A DNA stretch of 64,000 nt, taken from the NCBI GenBank assembly GCA_902573735.1, contig CACGLH010000001.1:248001-312000 (forward strand), written 5' to 3'. Position numbers and translations under genes: made by a program. Positions 10,001-17,697 of this stretch are shown here, in pieces. The DNA is from an uncultured Alphaproteobacteria bacterium. Lineage in GTDB: Bacteria; Pseudomonadota; Alphaproteobacteria; Rhodobacterales; Rhodobacteraceae. Position 1 is the first letter of the stretch; each line of letters starts with the position of its first letter. The notes beneath the pieces were generated by a model. That model was not told the origin of the DNA and did no database searches. It saw nothing but the letters and a program-made list of their open reading frames with translations.

Positions 10001-12932
10001 CAGACCAGGAGCCTCCCATTACAGTATCATCTAAACCACTTAATCCTACATATGCAATATTTGTTGCTGTCATCGATCCATAGTTATTTGCTACAGTTAT
10101 TGTTCCTGAACTATTATCAATTGTGAGGCCTTGATTAGTAAGTTTGGTAGCAGTCCAAGGAATAATTAGGCCAGTGACCTTGCTTCCATTGGTAGACCCC
10201 ACATAGGTGTCAGTACCAGTTGACCATGTCATGGCGGTATATTCATAAATTGATCCACCATTGAAATAATCATTAACGTTATGTGATCCCTCAAACCAAA
10301 GACTTTTAACACCATTATAAGATTGAAGATTTGATGATGTTCCATCTGGAAACAAAACTGTGAAAGCCGGTATATTTACGTTATTATGAGTAATAATCTG
10401 GTCGGTAGCATTGATGTAAACCCCTCTATTGTTCCATAGATTGAGCTGCCCAGACGTATCAATAGTTAACCTATCACCGTTTTGAGTAATTACGTTTGCA
10501 AACCTTGTCCCAGGCGTTACAAGAGATATTTCGACTTCCTGGTCATCTTCTAACTCCAACTTACCTAATTCAAACTCACCATCAATTATAACCAAATTAT
10601 TTTTTTGATAAGTTGATGTATTTACACTTATGGTTGTTTGCTGATTTTGTGAATTATAGTTTACTAAGATTTCATTTGCATAATTTTGGCTGCTAAAACC
10701 AAAGTCATCATTAAAATCAAATTCTTCTCCAGAGATAAAATCCTTAATGACCATTAAATCATAATCAGTTTGAATTTTATACTCAGTCTCTCCTCCTTGA
10801 TGTGTGTAAAAGTTATTTTTATTTGCGGAGGGAGATTTTAAATAAAGTGCAAGTTTATCTAAATTATCTTCTAGGATATAATGAGATAAAACAAATTCAC
10901 CATTATCCAACGTGACCACATTATTATTTGTGACATTGCTGGTATTAATTGAAATGTTCGTTTTGTCATTTACACTATCATAGTTAACGGTAAATTGGTT
11001 CTCAACATTACCCACATTAAAACCGTAATCACCATCTGATCGCCAATTAGCATTTTCAAATCGTAGTTGTTCATAACTCTCATAATCAGTAATGGTGATT
11101 TTATTTTGATGTGGGAAAATATCATTATATCTATCTATCCCAGCACCACCAGTTATCGTATCGCTTCCACCACTGGAGTAAAGAATTTCACGCCAAGACC
11201 CTCCAAAAATTATATCATCCACTTCAGTTGGACTTATATATTGGATATTGGAAGCAGTTGTGGTTCCATAAGTAGTCGTTACCGTTAGTGTTCCAGTTCT
11301 ATTATCTAGCGTCAGTCCTTGATTAGTTCTCTGATTAGAAGGTTGTTGGGACCACCAATCCCAAAATGCTACTTCTCCTCTACCCTCATTAGATACAACA
11401 GAGCCAATTAGAGTATCATTACCTCCTGACCAGCGCATATATGTATAGCCATAATTCCCACCATTAAAGTAGTCATTAGTATTATTAGATCCCTTAAAAT
11501 CGATTTGAGTTGCTCCAGTAAAGGATTTAAGATCAACACCTGTATTATCAGGAAAAAGTACTGTGAAATCTGGTATTAAAATGTTATTGTAAATGACTGC
11601 TTGGTCACTTGCATTCACATAAAGCCCACGTCCTGACCATAAATCCGGAAAATGACCAGCATTAATTGTAATTTTATTTCCATTCTGTGTGACTTTATTG
11701 GTAAACCGAGCCCCAGGGGTATCCATATTAAGACGAACTTTATCATTTGATAATTCTAAAGAAGAAACTTCAAAATTACCGTCAACAACAACAAGATCAT
11801 CTTTTGTAAAATTGGTTGAATTAAGATCGATTAATGTTTTATTTTGACTGCTATCATACGATACCGAAATTTGACTACCATAATTTTGACTGTCAAAACC
11901 AAAATCATCATCAAACTCAATCCTATCTCCTGATACAAAATCTTTTATTCCAAAGACATCTACGTCATCTCCAATATAATAGTGATTTTTATTATTTGCT
12001 TGATCATCCTTTAAATATAGCTCAAGGCCAGTTAAATTATCTTCTAAAGAGTAATGTGAGATTTCAAATTGACCATTTTCCAAGATCACAAAATCTTTTT
12101 TATCAACACTACTAGTTTTGATTGAGATTAATGTGCTGTTACTATTTGTGTCGTAATTAACAGAAAACTGATTGGCAATATTCGCCTTTGTAAAATTGTA
12201 TGATCCATTTGTATCCCAAGTTGCATCTTCAAACTCAACTTCTTCAAAGCTCTCATAATCTTTGATGGTTAATTTTTGCTGATCAAGAGGTCCATTATAA
12301 CTATAAATATCAGCAAATTGGTCAGAACCATTACCACCTGTTATAATATCTACACCACCATATGGGTAAAAATCTTCGTTCGAGTCATTACCTGTCAAGG
12401 TATCATTAACAGGTGTCCCAACCACTGTTTCAACATTCGTTAAAGTTGTGGTGCCATAAGTAGTAGATAAATTTATTGTTCCAGAACTATTATCAATAAT
12501 TAGACCTTGGGAGCCCCTTTGGTTTTGGGGAACATGCCAATACCAATCCCATGAATTAAATCTGGCATCATCATCTGTACCAATATATTGATCATTACCT
12601 GCAGACCAATGATAAGAGCTACCATCTTTAAAATCTGTAGAGCTCCCTCCGTTAAAATAGTCATTTGTATTATCTGAACCTATGAAATTAATTTCATCAA
12701 TGCCAGAATATGAATTAATATTTATAGAAGTATCGTCAGGAAAGAGAATTGTGTAGGCAGGTATTAAAATACTATTATGGGTAACCGCTTGATCACTAGC
12801 ATTGATATAAATACCTCTATTATTCCAATTATTAGGCATATTAGATGCATTGATTTGTAACCTATCACCATTTTGTGTTACTACGCCTTGAAAACTAAAA
12901 GATTGTAAATTCAATGTTAAAGTACCTTTCAC
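7098..12932 (-). CDS. Giant RTX-type calcium-binding secreted protein (1944 aa)
   Basis: No enzyme domain is recognised. The first 1200 residues are three tandem, diverged copies of a roughly 395-residue module. Each opens with a TQNGDRL-like strand, then W-x-x-R-G-x-Y-x-N-A-x-D-Q, a LFPD strand, NDYFNGG, a Trp-rich loop, NQGL and KDFVSGD-type blocks. A short fourth copy starts near residue 1200. From about residue 1280, nonapeptide calcium-binding (hemolysin-type) repeats such as GGDGNDTINGGGGNDT appear in four blocks (about 1281-1315, 1404-1504, 1660-1710, 1807-1870). The acidic C-terminus (DIIKDYNKTDGDKLAF and on) resembles a type I secretion signal, and there is no N-terminal signal peptide. 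The start is GTG with no clear ribosome site, so the exact N-terminus is uncertain. No type I exporter genes lie nearby. It is cargo of element A, and a surface or adhesive role is a guess. Confidence 0.85.
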   Translation of the reverse strand: MKGTLTLNLQSFSFQGVVTQNGDRLQINASNMPNNWNNRGIYINASDQAVTHNSILIPAYTILFPDDTSININSYSGIDEINFIGSDNTNDYFNGGSSTDFKDGSSYHWSAGNDQYIGTDDDARFNSWDWYWHVPQNQRGSQGLIIDNSSGTINLSTTYGTTTLTNVETVVGTPVNDTLTGNDSNEDFYPYGGVDIITGGNGSDQFADIYSYNGPLDQQKLTIKDYESFEEVEFEDATWDTNGSYNFTKANIANQFSVNYDTNSNSTLISIKTSSVDKKDFVILENGQFEISHYSLEDNLTGLELYLKDDQANNKNHYYIGDDVDVFGIKDFVSGDRIEFDDDFGFDSQNYGSQISVSYDSSQNKTLIDLNSTNFTKDDLVVVDGNFEVSSLELSNDKVRLNMDTPGARFTNKVTQNGNKITINAGHFPDLWSGRGLYVNASDQAVIYNNILIPDFTVLFPDNTGVDLKSFTGATQIDFKGSNNTNDYFNGGNYGYTYMRWSGGNDTLIGSVVSNEGRGEVAFWDWWSQQPSNQRTNQGLTLDNRTGTLTVTTTYGTTTASNIQYISPTEVDDIIFGGSWREILYSSGGSDTITGGAGIDRYNDIFPHQNKITITDYESYEQLRFENANWRSDGDYGFNVGNVENQFTVNYDSVNDKTNISINTSNVTNNNVVTLDNGEFVLSHYILEDNLDKLALYLKSPSANKNNFYTHQGGETEYKIQTDYDLMVIKDFISGEEFDFNDDFGFSSQNYANEILVNYNSQNQQTTISVNTSTYQKNNLVIIDGEFELGKLELEDDQEVEISLVTPGTRFANVITQNGDRLTIDTSGQLNLWNNRGVYINATDQIITHNNVNIPAFTVLFPDGTSSNLQSYNGVKSLWFEGSHNVNDYFNGGSIYEYTAMTWSTGTDTYVGSTNGSKVTGLIIPWTATKLTNQGLTIDNSSGTITVANNYGSMTATNIAYVGLSGLDDTVMGGSWSEEFFAGGGTDVITGGAGIDQFNEIFSNQTKLTITDYESYERLQFEDQWWNATSDYNFSLADIETQFSIAYSNSSNSTFISINTSAFNKNNVVELQNGNFILSYYDIEDNGKDLSIYLKSNTNPNKNSYSIGADKELFVIKDFVTGDALTLDGAFGFNSTNYADEIWVSYDPVQNRTLIDLNTSTITKDNIVVIDGRYALNSSTYGSSGDLILSLTTPGTNFDSFITKNGANLQINGAQIPNSWSGRGIYCNGSDTSVAFNGITIPAFKVLFPDNTSIDLQSYSGITGITFTGSDLTNDYFNGGVGNDVINGGDGNDTINGGGGNDTINAGDGDDVVIYNGEGNDTVTFGAGNDTLKVSNITGWSEYRNGDDLIIYANNGTNFIKVVGAYSTANRLENIEYTDSSVVRLVSVNSLVPSSGIHFFAGTSGDDMIEGGSASSVSATGYDGNDTLIGTAGRDFYGGNEGNDIIKTLAGDDVLIGGTGNDTLEGGNGNDIINGGEGNDTIQGGSGNDTIDFGAGNNTVNGGIGDDTYFSDSRISGKNTITDSGGTNDTLEVLDSKGQDSYRLYESNTAITWITASGQEVVMQKNQDGSKSIEYMTWVADPNKDNSYSAEYKNKLKLVSNVSEITDSHFMLAGTTGNDVINIPNGLTINSGVEQWGEIFLDKGDDIITLPNTFKYYTHGGDGNDTMIGGSSNDHLTGNAGNDSLNGGDGNDLLNGGSGADLINGGNGTDTIYLEADGTWNTPFTLHEAVNINSSNIIYYKVKINGKNKFEDVIQGGNNTDTINLTASSDAFFLHDTYANFHSSLSLSNDTFGNQNTDRIVSVETINGGDGDDLIDLTSPNTQLSDSMILNGGAGNDIIWSSAGTDILNGGDGDDILFGGNGIDELIGGNGADTFEFCNQSANDIIKDYNKTDGDKLAFFIQSGDSQSVSFSGDTITWGSLSIQLEGLTLYSTNDFLVEYNIVA

Positions 12933-12998
12933 ATTGTTTTCATGTTAGGTTATTTAAAATAATAAAAAAGTAAATATTTTGTAAGAGTAATTTTAGGT

Positions 12999-13022
12999 CA
13001 CATAACATAACAATCATAACAT
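12999..13022 (+). repeat. Cassette repeat tail without head
   Basis: CATAACATAACAATCATAAC followed by ATC matches the iteron tail that precedes the heads of the other copies, but no CCACCCCTAAG head follows. The ATPase gene's stop codon comes 6 nt later instead. With copy 1 it brackets the RTX gene, as if that gene were a cargo unit placed in front of the replication genes. Confidence 0.65.
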
Positions 13023-13027
13023 CAAAA

Positions 13028-14074
13028 TTACAGGGTGGGTAATATCTTAGTTCTTTTAGCTTGCTCATCATATTCTGTTTTTATCTTTCTTTTTTCTTTA
13101 AGCTTCTTCAAAACTGCTGATACCTGTGGCTGAGACATCTGTGCCATATCTTCAATATTCTTATTATAACAATTAACTCCCATCTCCTTATGCTCTCTAA
13201 CAATATCCATAACTCTATTATGAGCAGGGGTATGTGATGGATCACTAGGCTTACCTTCTTCAATGTAAGGGGCAGAAAATTTTTTTCCCTCTTTTGTTTC
13301 TAAATCAATCTTCTGGTTCTTAAAGTAGATAGGGTCGTATTTCTTTTCTAAATCTCGTTGCTTAGTAGCTCTGCATGAGAAACCATCATTTGTTGGTTCT
13401 AGTGATAGTTCTGTATCTATAGAAGCTAGTTGGCTAGAAGCTCCTCTACCACCATTCTCGGCATTTTTTCCAAAGTGATGAAGTACCATAACAAAGCAGT
13501 TAAGCTCATTAGAAACTTGTCTAAGCCTTCTTATAATTGTCTTCATCTCTTCAATATTATTTTCTCTAGCATTATGAACTTCAGAAAGTGTGTCATAGAA
13601 AATCATGCTTGGTTTGTTATTAGTTTCTTTCATTTGTCTGATAAGTCGGTCTTTGTCATAGTCGGTAGACAAATCAAAAGGTTCTCGCGTAGGGTGAAAA
13701 TAACCAAAAGCTTTTTCAGCAATTTCTGGTTTAGCTTTTCGTATTGCCCTAATTCTTTTTGAAATTCCTTTCTGCCCACCTTCTAAAGCAAAAAAATATA
13801 CATGACCTTGCTTTACTTTGTTTCCATACCAAGAAAGACCAGACGCTAAGTGCATACCCATATCAATAGCAAAGTTAGTTTTACCAACATTGGATTTAGC
13901 AATTATCCAACCTAGTCCTATAGGCTCAAGCCAATCATTAATCAAACATTCAAGGTCAGCTTGTTCTAGGTAGTCATCATAATCCTGACAGGTAGAAAAA
14001 TGAAAAGGGATGTAGTCCTTTTCCTCCTTTGGTATTTCTACATAATCATCATCATGGGTTTCTTGGTAGTTCAT
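13028..14074 (-). CDS. RepA-like AAA/RecA-fold ATPase with C-terminal winged helix
   Basis: A 348-residue ATPase of the plasmid/phage RepA-like (AAA_25) type, probably a replicative helicase or helicase loader for the element. The Walker A is AKSNVGKTNF (about residue 59), and PSMIFYDTLSE is the Walker B strand. VLHHFGKNAENGGRGASS resembles the third conserved motif of hexameric RecA-fold helicases. The C-terminal 65 residues (NKNIEDMAQMSQPQVSAVLK) look like a winged helix for DNA binding. The ATG start overlaps the preceding ORF stop as ATGA, implying translational coupling. It could instead be a primase-associated ATPase. The motifs make the RecA fold firm; the exact role is inferred from context. 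Confidence 0.78.
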   Translation of the reverse strand: MNYQETHDDDYVEIPKEEKDYIPFHFSTCQDYDDYLEQADLECLINDWLEPIGLGWIIAKSNVGKTNFAIDMGMHLASGLSWYGNKVKQGHVYFFALEGGQKGISKRIRAIRKAKPEIAEKAFGYFHPTREPFDLSTDYDKDRLIRQMKETNNKPSMIFYDTLSEVHNARENNIEEMKTIIRRLRQVSNELNCFVMVLHHFGKNAENGGRGASSQLASIDTELSLEPTNDGFSCRATKQRDLEKKYDPIYFKNQKIDLETKEGKKFSAPYIEEGKPSDPSHTPAHNRVMDIVREHKEMGVNCYNKNIEDMAQMSQPQVSAVLKKLKEKRKIKTEYDEQAKRTKILPTL

Positions 14075-14538
14075 GACTTAATCTTTCTTTTGTGAAGAGG
14101 AACACAGCCAGGTACTCCCCAAAGCATATAGATGTAGTCGAGATTTTTTCCTTTAAGCATCTTAATTATCTTCTTCTGAATTTCTGAAAAAGTTTTGTGG
14201 AATACTCCTACTATACGTGCATAGGTAGGGGGGCATAACATCGGTTTTGCAAGGGGGGTATGATACGTTAGTAACATTAGGCAAAGATGAGCATACTCTC
14301 TGACTTTCTTTATCAAAACCCAATGTACGTTGGCTAAAATATATAACATAGATAGCAAAGGGGGTAACAAAGGGGCAGTTTGTATTGCTACAGAACTTTT
14401 TATTGGTAGATATATGTTATCTCTGTTATCTCTGTTATGTTGCATTGGGGAAGAAAATTGCGGATTGGTTACAGGTAATATCTGCCGTACACACAATTTT
14501 GTTTTATAATAGTAAAACACAACGTTACTAATAACCAT
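14071..14538 (-). CDS. Possible small ORF of element A, unrecognised
   Basis: 155 codons with no recognised domain. For the gene: its stop overlaps the ATPase start as ATGA and its start overlaps the upstream HTH gene by 11 nt. Against it: the composition is unlike a folded protein (NRDNRDN repeats, unusual Cys/Tyr/Pro use), and the DNA contains a triplicated TGTTATCTC-type motif (14415-14442) that could be an origin or regulatory site. It may be non-coding control DNA of the replication module. Confidence 0.3.
   Translation of the reverse strand: MVISNVVFYYYKTKLCVRQILPVTNPQFSSPMQHNRDNRDNIYLPIKSSVAIQTAPLLPPLLSMLYILANVHWVLIKKVREYAHLCLMLLTYHTPLAKPMLCPPTYARIVGVFHKTFSEIQKKIIKMLKGKNLDYIYMLWGVPGCVPLHKRKIKS
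14415..14442 (-). repeat. Iteron-like direct repeats in the replication module
   Basis: Read on the minus strand, CATAACAGAGATAACAGAGA followed by TAACA gives ATAACAGAG units at 9 bp spacing. The sequence and period resemble the cassette-repeat tails (ATAACAATC). It lies between the HTH gene and the RepA-like ATPase, where an origin or autoregulatory operator would be expected. The function is inferred from position only. Confidence 0.45.
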
Positions 14539-14887
14539 GAGGCGGTTTCCTTACTTCAGATAAATAATCTGATTTAACTTCTTCCCAACTTGGAATAGGA
14601 TCAGAGGCTAGTGTTGGTATGAAATATCTGTTTCCTCTTTTGAATGAGCCTCTTCGTTTTCGGCCTTGTGGCTGTAAATCAACAACATAATTTAGCTCTC
14701 GTAATAATTTCATTTGCTTGCTTATGTTTGCTTGTGTGCAACCTCGAATTGATGCCAACGTTTCTTGATTTGGAAATGCAATTCCCATCTGTGACGTAAA
14801 AAGACAAAGGCTTGCTAAAGTCCGAAAAGAGCCGTTAGACAAGTCTTGATCTCCGACTGCTCGGCTAGGAACTAATGCGTATCTCAT
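14528..14887 (-). CDS. Winged-helix / helix-turn-helix DNA-binding protein
   Basis: About 119 residues from the ATG at 14887 (MRYALVPSRAVGDQDLSNG). A longer frame reaches back to 14956 but lies over the upstream gene. FPNQETLASIRGCTQANISK followed by QMKLLRELNYV is a clear winged-helix recognition unit, like those of plasmid replication initiators and helix-turn-helix_36 proteins. The downstream KRRGSFKRGNRYFIP is a basic wing. It follows the AlpA-like gene with a short overlap and probably acts in replication or copy control of element A. No enzyme motif is present. Confidence 0.65.
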   Translation of the reverse strand: MRYALVPSRAVGDQDLSNGSFRTLASLCLFTSQMGIAFPNQETLASIRGCTQANISKQMKLLRELNYVVDLQPQGRKRRGSFKRGNRYFIPTLASDPIPSWEEVKSDYLSEVRKPPHGY

Positions 14888-15086
14888 CTTCATCAGAAGC
14901 ACCTTCTTGGTTTTGGACAGTAGCTTTTCCGATTTGCTCCTCGATAAACCAACCACAAACAGCTTTTCTATTTCCTATTTGGACACAAGGAACAGTCCCT
15001 TTATTTATTTCTCTGTACCAATGAGCTTTTGAGAATGGGAACATCTCTACCAGCTCGTTTACATTGTAAGCAAATTTCGTTTTCAC
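14865..15086 (-). CDS. AlpA-like HTH excisionase/regulator
   Basis: A 73-residue protein with the excisionase/AlpA pattern: a short helix-turn-helix (NVNELVEMFPFSKAHWYREI), then the wing NKGTVPCVQIGNRKAVCGW and a helix FIEEQIGK. Proteins of this type act as recombination directionality factors or transcriptional activators of integrative elements. It is the first gene of the leftward unit, and only 21 nt separate its start from the rightward frame, so both directions share one control region. An ATCTCCTT just upstream on the + strand is its AAGGAGAT ribosome site on the minus strand. Confidence 0.75.
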   Translation of the reverse strand: MKTKFAYNVNELVEMFPFSKAHWYREINKGTVPCVQIGNRKAVCGWFIEEQIGKATVQNQEGASDEDEIRISS

Positions 15087-15191
15087 AGTTATCTCCTTGG
15101 AATTTATTTGACTTTTAAAACTATTGAGAATAATTATAGAGATAGATGTGACCCCTACAACAGGTTACGTATGGGTCACAAGGAGAAATAT

Positions 15192-15920
15192 ATGCCATTA
15201 CCAATAAGATTTAGGTGCGAAATAGCTACTCAAGGCTACGAAATGAAAGATGGTATAATTAGTGAAAAAGAAAAAAGCAGCTCACCACAGTATCATTTTA
15301 AACAATTTAATTATGATTGTGTGGATCAGTTTCATTGGTTGATAAATCGTCTAAATGAAAAAGGTGATATTGTTGATGAAGCAATAGTTGAGTTTTCAAA
15401 TTCATGGGGGCATTTACTTTATGCACCTTCTTTTCGTTTCTCTGATGGAGAAGAAAAAGGAAAGCCTCAACCAAAAGCACACATGTTTGGCATGGATTAT
15501 CGCATGCTAATTAAAACAGTTGAGGATCAACTTAGAACAGAAAACTCTCCTCTAATTGGTCGTTCAGTTACATTAGAATATTACAGAATTGAAGGTAAAG
15601 TTATGCCCTGTGCAGTACCTTCTAATCTTATGTGGTCTTTATTCTATGAATACAGAACTAATTCTCCACAAGAATATTTTACCTGTGAATTTTATAAAAG
15701 AAATGGCAACCGATCTAGACCAAGAAGAGGGATTGACCCTGTTACCAAACAACCAAGAAAATGTCCTGTAGGTTGCAGAATATTAAGAACATCTCCTACT
15801 CAACAATGGGGAGAAGGCTGTAAGTCGGCATGGAAAACAAGAAAATCTAGAGGAACATTAGTTATAAGTAACGATGACACGCGCGAGCAGACGCAAACAC
15901 AGAAGAAAGGAACTAAATAA
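15192..15920 (+). CDS. Uncharacterised protein co-transcribed with the integrase
   Basis: I do not recognise this family. The frame is open from a TTG at 15108, but the ATG at 15192 has a textbook AAGGAG 6 nt upstream and gives MPLPIRFRCEIAT, 242 residues. The middle is acidic and aromatic (EFSNSWGHLLYAPSFRF); the C-terminal third is basic with several cysteines (CEFYKRNGNRSRPRR, RKCPVGCRI, EGCKSAW), suggesting a metal- or nucleic-acid-binding tail. Its stop overlaps the integrase ATG by one base (TAATG), so the two are translationally coupled. A role in integration, excision or replication of element A is inferred from position alone. Confidence 0.7.
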   Translation: MPLPIRFRCEIATQGYEMKDGIISEKEKSSSPQYHFKQFNYDCVDQFHWLINRLNEKGDIVDEAIVEFSNSWGHLLYAPSFRFSDGEEKGKPQPKAHMFGMDYRMLIKTVEDQLRTENSPLIGRSVTLEYYRIEGKVMPCAVPSNLMWSLFYEYRTNSPQEYFTCEFYKRNGNRSRPRRGIDPVTKQPRKCPVGCRILRTSPTQQWGEGCKSAWKTRKSRGTLVISNDDTREQTQTQKKGTK

Positions 15921-17155
15921 TGACAGTATATTCCTACAAACTAGAAAATGGTAAGTTAAGTTGGGTAGCTGATATTCGGCTTACAGGCAAACCAAGACAC
16001 AGAAAAAAAGGTTTTAGAAATAAAACTCTAGCTAAGGATTATGAGCTAAAGTATTTAGCTAAACTAAAAAATAATGAAGCCATAGTTTCAAATAAGCTTG
16101 ATCTTGCTACTTATCTAAATAATTGGATTAAGGAAGCTAAAGACGTAAGAGGTATTAGAGATACAACGAACATCAAATATCAAAATCAAATCAAACTTAT
16201 TGTTCCTCAAATAGGTCATATTAAGATACGCGATTTAAAAATTAGTCATGTAATTAGTATGCGTAATAAATTATTAAAAAAATATTCAGCTAAATATATT
16301 GCTTCAACAGAGGTAGTGCTTAAATCTGCATTAAAAGAAGGTGAAGAGCTTATAGGTTTAAGTCCTCTTAGAAAACTCAAGGCAATGGGCAAAAAGCAAT
16401 TAATGGGTATTACAGGTAAGTTTGAAGATATACTTACTAAGAAAGAAAAGATTAAGTGGTTTGAACCAGAAGAACAGGAGAAGCTTCTACAAACTGCGTG
16501 GGAATATGCTCATGGTAAAAGAGTTTATAATTATACAAACAAACCGAGATCAAAAAACTTAATACCATTTATGCTCATTTACTTAGCTCTTCATACAGGC
16601 GCGAGACGAGGCGAATTGTATGCTTTGTCTTGGTCAAAAATTGATATGGAAATGGGTACTATCTTAATAGATCGTAGCATTGAATATAGTGATGGTGATA
16701 ATTTTGGAAAACCTGATTTAACTAAAACTGATGAAACAAGGACTATTGAAATTACTAAACAGGATATTGAGATGCTCAAAAGCTATAGAGTTTGGGTTAA
16801 AGAAAAGCTCCTTCCTTTGAGAGCAGACATAAAAAAAGTACCTGTTTTCTTTGCTAGCGATCTTGGGTTCTTACATAGTACTCAAGCTTGGAAGCAGACA
16901 AAGACTGTTATTCGTCAGGCTAAACTAATGCCTGAAGGTGTTAAGGAAACTAGAACCTTTCATGACTTAAGGCATACTCATGCAAGTAATTTGATTGATA
17001 AAGAAGTATATCCACCCAAAATTCAGAAAAGATTAGGTCACGCATCTTTGAAGATAACAATGGATACTTATGCTCACTTCTTTGATAAGCACGATAAGAA
17101 GATGGTTGATACCCTAGACGCTATACAAGGGGCACAAAAGGGGCACTTTTTTTAG
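15920..17155 (+). CDS. Tyrosine recombinase / phage-type integrase
   Basis: Site-specific recombinase that inserts element A into the 3' end of recO. The 411 residues comprise an N-terminal arm-type binding region (KLSWVADIRLTGKPRHRKKG), a core-binding domain, and a catalytic domain with the full tetrad: Arg in HTGARRGELYAL, His-x-x-Arg in HDLRHTHASNL, His in RLGHASLKITMDTYAHF and the nucleophilic Tyr in the same segment. The C-terminus is GAQKGHFF, whose coding sequence echoes in scars elsewhere in the island. The attR copy begins 107 nt after the stop, the usual arrangement. It is the only intact integrase in the window. Confidence 0.95.
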   Translation: MTVYSYKLENGKLSWVADIRLTGKPRHRKKGFRNKTLAKDYELKYLAKLKNNEAIVSNKLDLATYLNNWIKEAKDVRGIRDTTNIKYQNQIKLIVPQIGHIKIRDLKISHVISMRNKLLKKYSAKYIASTEVVLKSALKEGEELIGLSPLRKLKAMGKKQLMGITGKFEDILTKKEKIKWFEPEEQEKLLQTAWEYAHGKRVYNYTNKPRSKNLIPFMLIYLALHTGARRGELYALSWSKIDMEMGTILIDRSIEYSDGDNFGKPDLTKTDETRTIEITKQDIEMLKSYRVWVKEKLLPLRADIKKVPVFFASDLGFLHSTQAWKQTKTVIRQAKLMPEGVKETRTFHDLRHTHASNLIDKEVYPPKIQKRLGHASLKITMDTYAHFFDKHDKKMVDTLDAIQGAQKGHFF

Positions 17156-17262
17156 TGGAGCAGAGTTAATCACTGAGAGACATGATACTATAGCTAACAC
17201 TAAACCCCTTGTTTTGTTAGGTTTGTGAAAATGCTGAGACTATAGCTAGCTAGTACAGAGAA

Positions 17263-17320
17263 TAATCGATACCCTATCCAATGAGGAAAATACCTGATTT
17301 AAGCCATATAAATAAGGGGT
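17263..17320 (+). repeat. attR: displaced recO 3' end
   Basis: Identical over 58 bp to 6836-6893, including the codons and stop of the recO terminus, but with no recO gene in front. It is the original chromosomal 3' end pushed downstream by insertion of element A. Confidence 0.88.
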
Positions 17321-17697
17321 TTAATTTACTTTTTCTCTGAAAAAGCGTTTAGTGGTGGGAATAGTTGTGTGTTTTTTGAATTTTTCATTTCCAATATGAC
17401 AGATATGACACTTATGACATCCACCCCTAAGACATGTCCTTGAGGGTGCCCAAAAAACCATAGCCTATTATTTCAAGTACTACTGCTCCAACATTTTGAT
17501 TGGAAGTTGTTAGAATACTAGCACTACATATCATGCATATCCTACATGTATTGAATAATTACGCTGAGTTGAAAAAAAGTGATATAATTCGTAATCTACT
17601 TACAATGATTAAGATTCTAATAAATTTAAGTACTATTTTTTTTTCTTATTTGCGATCACAAAATTCATTCGAATTAGACACCTTAATTAGAACTGCT
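17321..17697. other. Non-coding junction right of element A
   Basis: Contains the continuation of the att flank (TTTCTCTGAAAAAG), cassette repeat copy 2 and about 190 bp of AT-rich DNA before the 3' end of the amidohydrolase gene. Short reading frames here overlap the repeat and look spurious. Confidence 0.6.
17392..17508 (+). repeat. Cassette repeat copy 2
   Basis: Iteron tail of the ATGACA variant (TATGACAgaTATGACAcTT), head CCACCCCTAAGACATGTCC, then GGGTGCCC, CCATAGCCTATTATT and CAAGTACTACTGCTCCAACA. It lies outside element A, just right of attR, so it belongs to the older neighbouring insertion. Confidence 0.85.

Larger units (their letters stand above)
6894..17320. mobile_element. Integrated element A in recO (10.4 kb)
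   Basis: The segment is bounded by the 58 bp att repeats. It contains, left to right, a decayed integrase-tail sequence, a cassette repeat, the giant RTX-type gene (-), a second iteron block, a RepA-like ATPase (-), a possible small ORF (-), a winged-helix gene (-), an AlpA-like HTH gene (-), an unknown gene (+) and the tyrosine integrase (+) next to attR. The control, replication and integration genes occupy the right 4 kb and the cargo the left 6 kb. No capsid, conjugation or relaxase gene is seen, so it resembles a satellite or plasmid-like integrative element rather than a prophage or ICE. Confidence 0.82.

Noticed and set aside
14528-14956. Long N-terminal form of the winged-helix gene
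   Set aside because: The first 23 residues would overlap the AlpA-like gene deeply and are basic without pattern; the internal ATG at 14887 fits better.
6894-17320. Element A as a prophage
   Set aside because: No capsid, terminase, tail or lysis genes; the only large gene is an RTX-type secreted protein.
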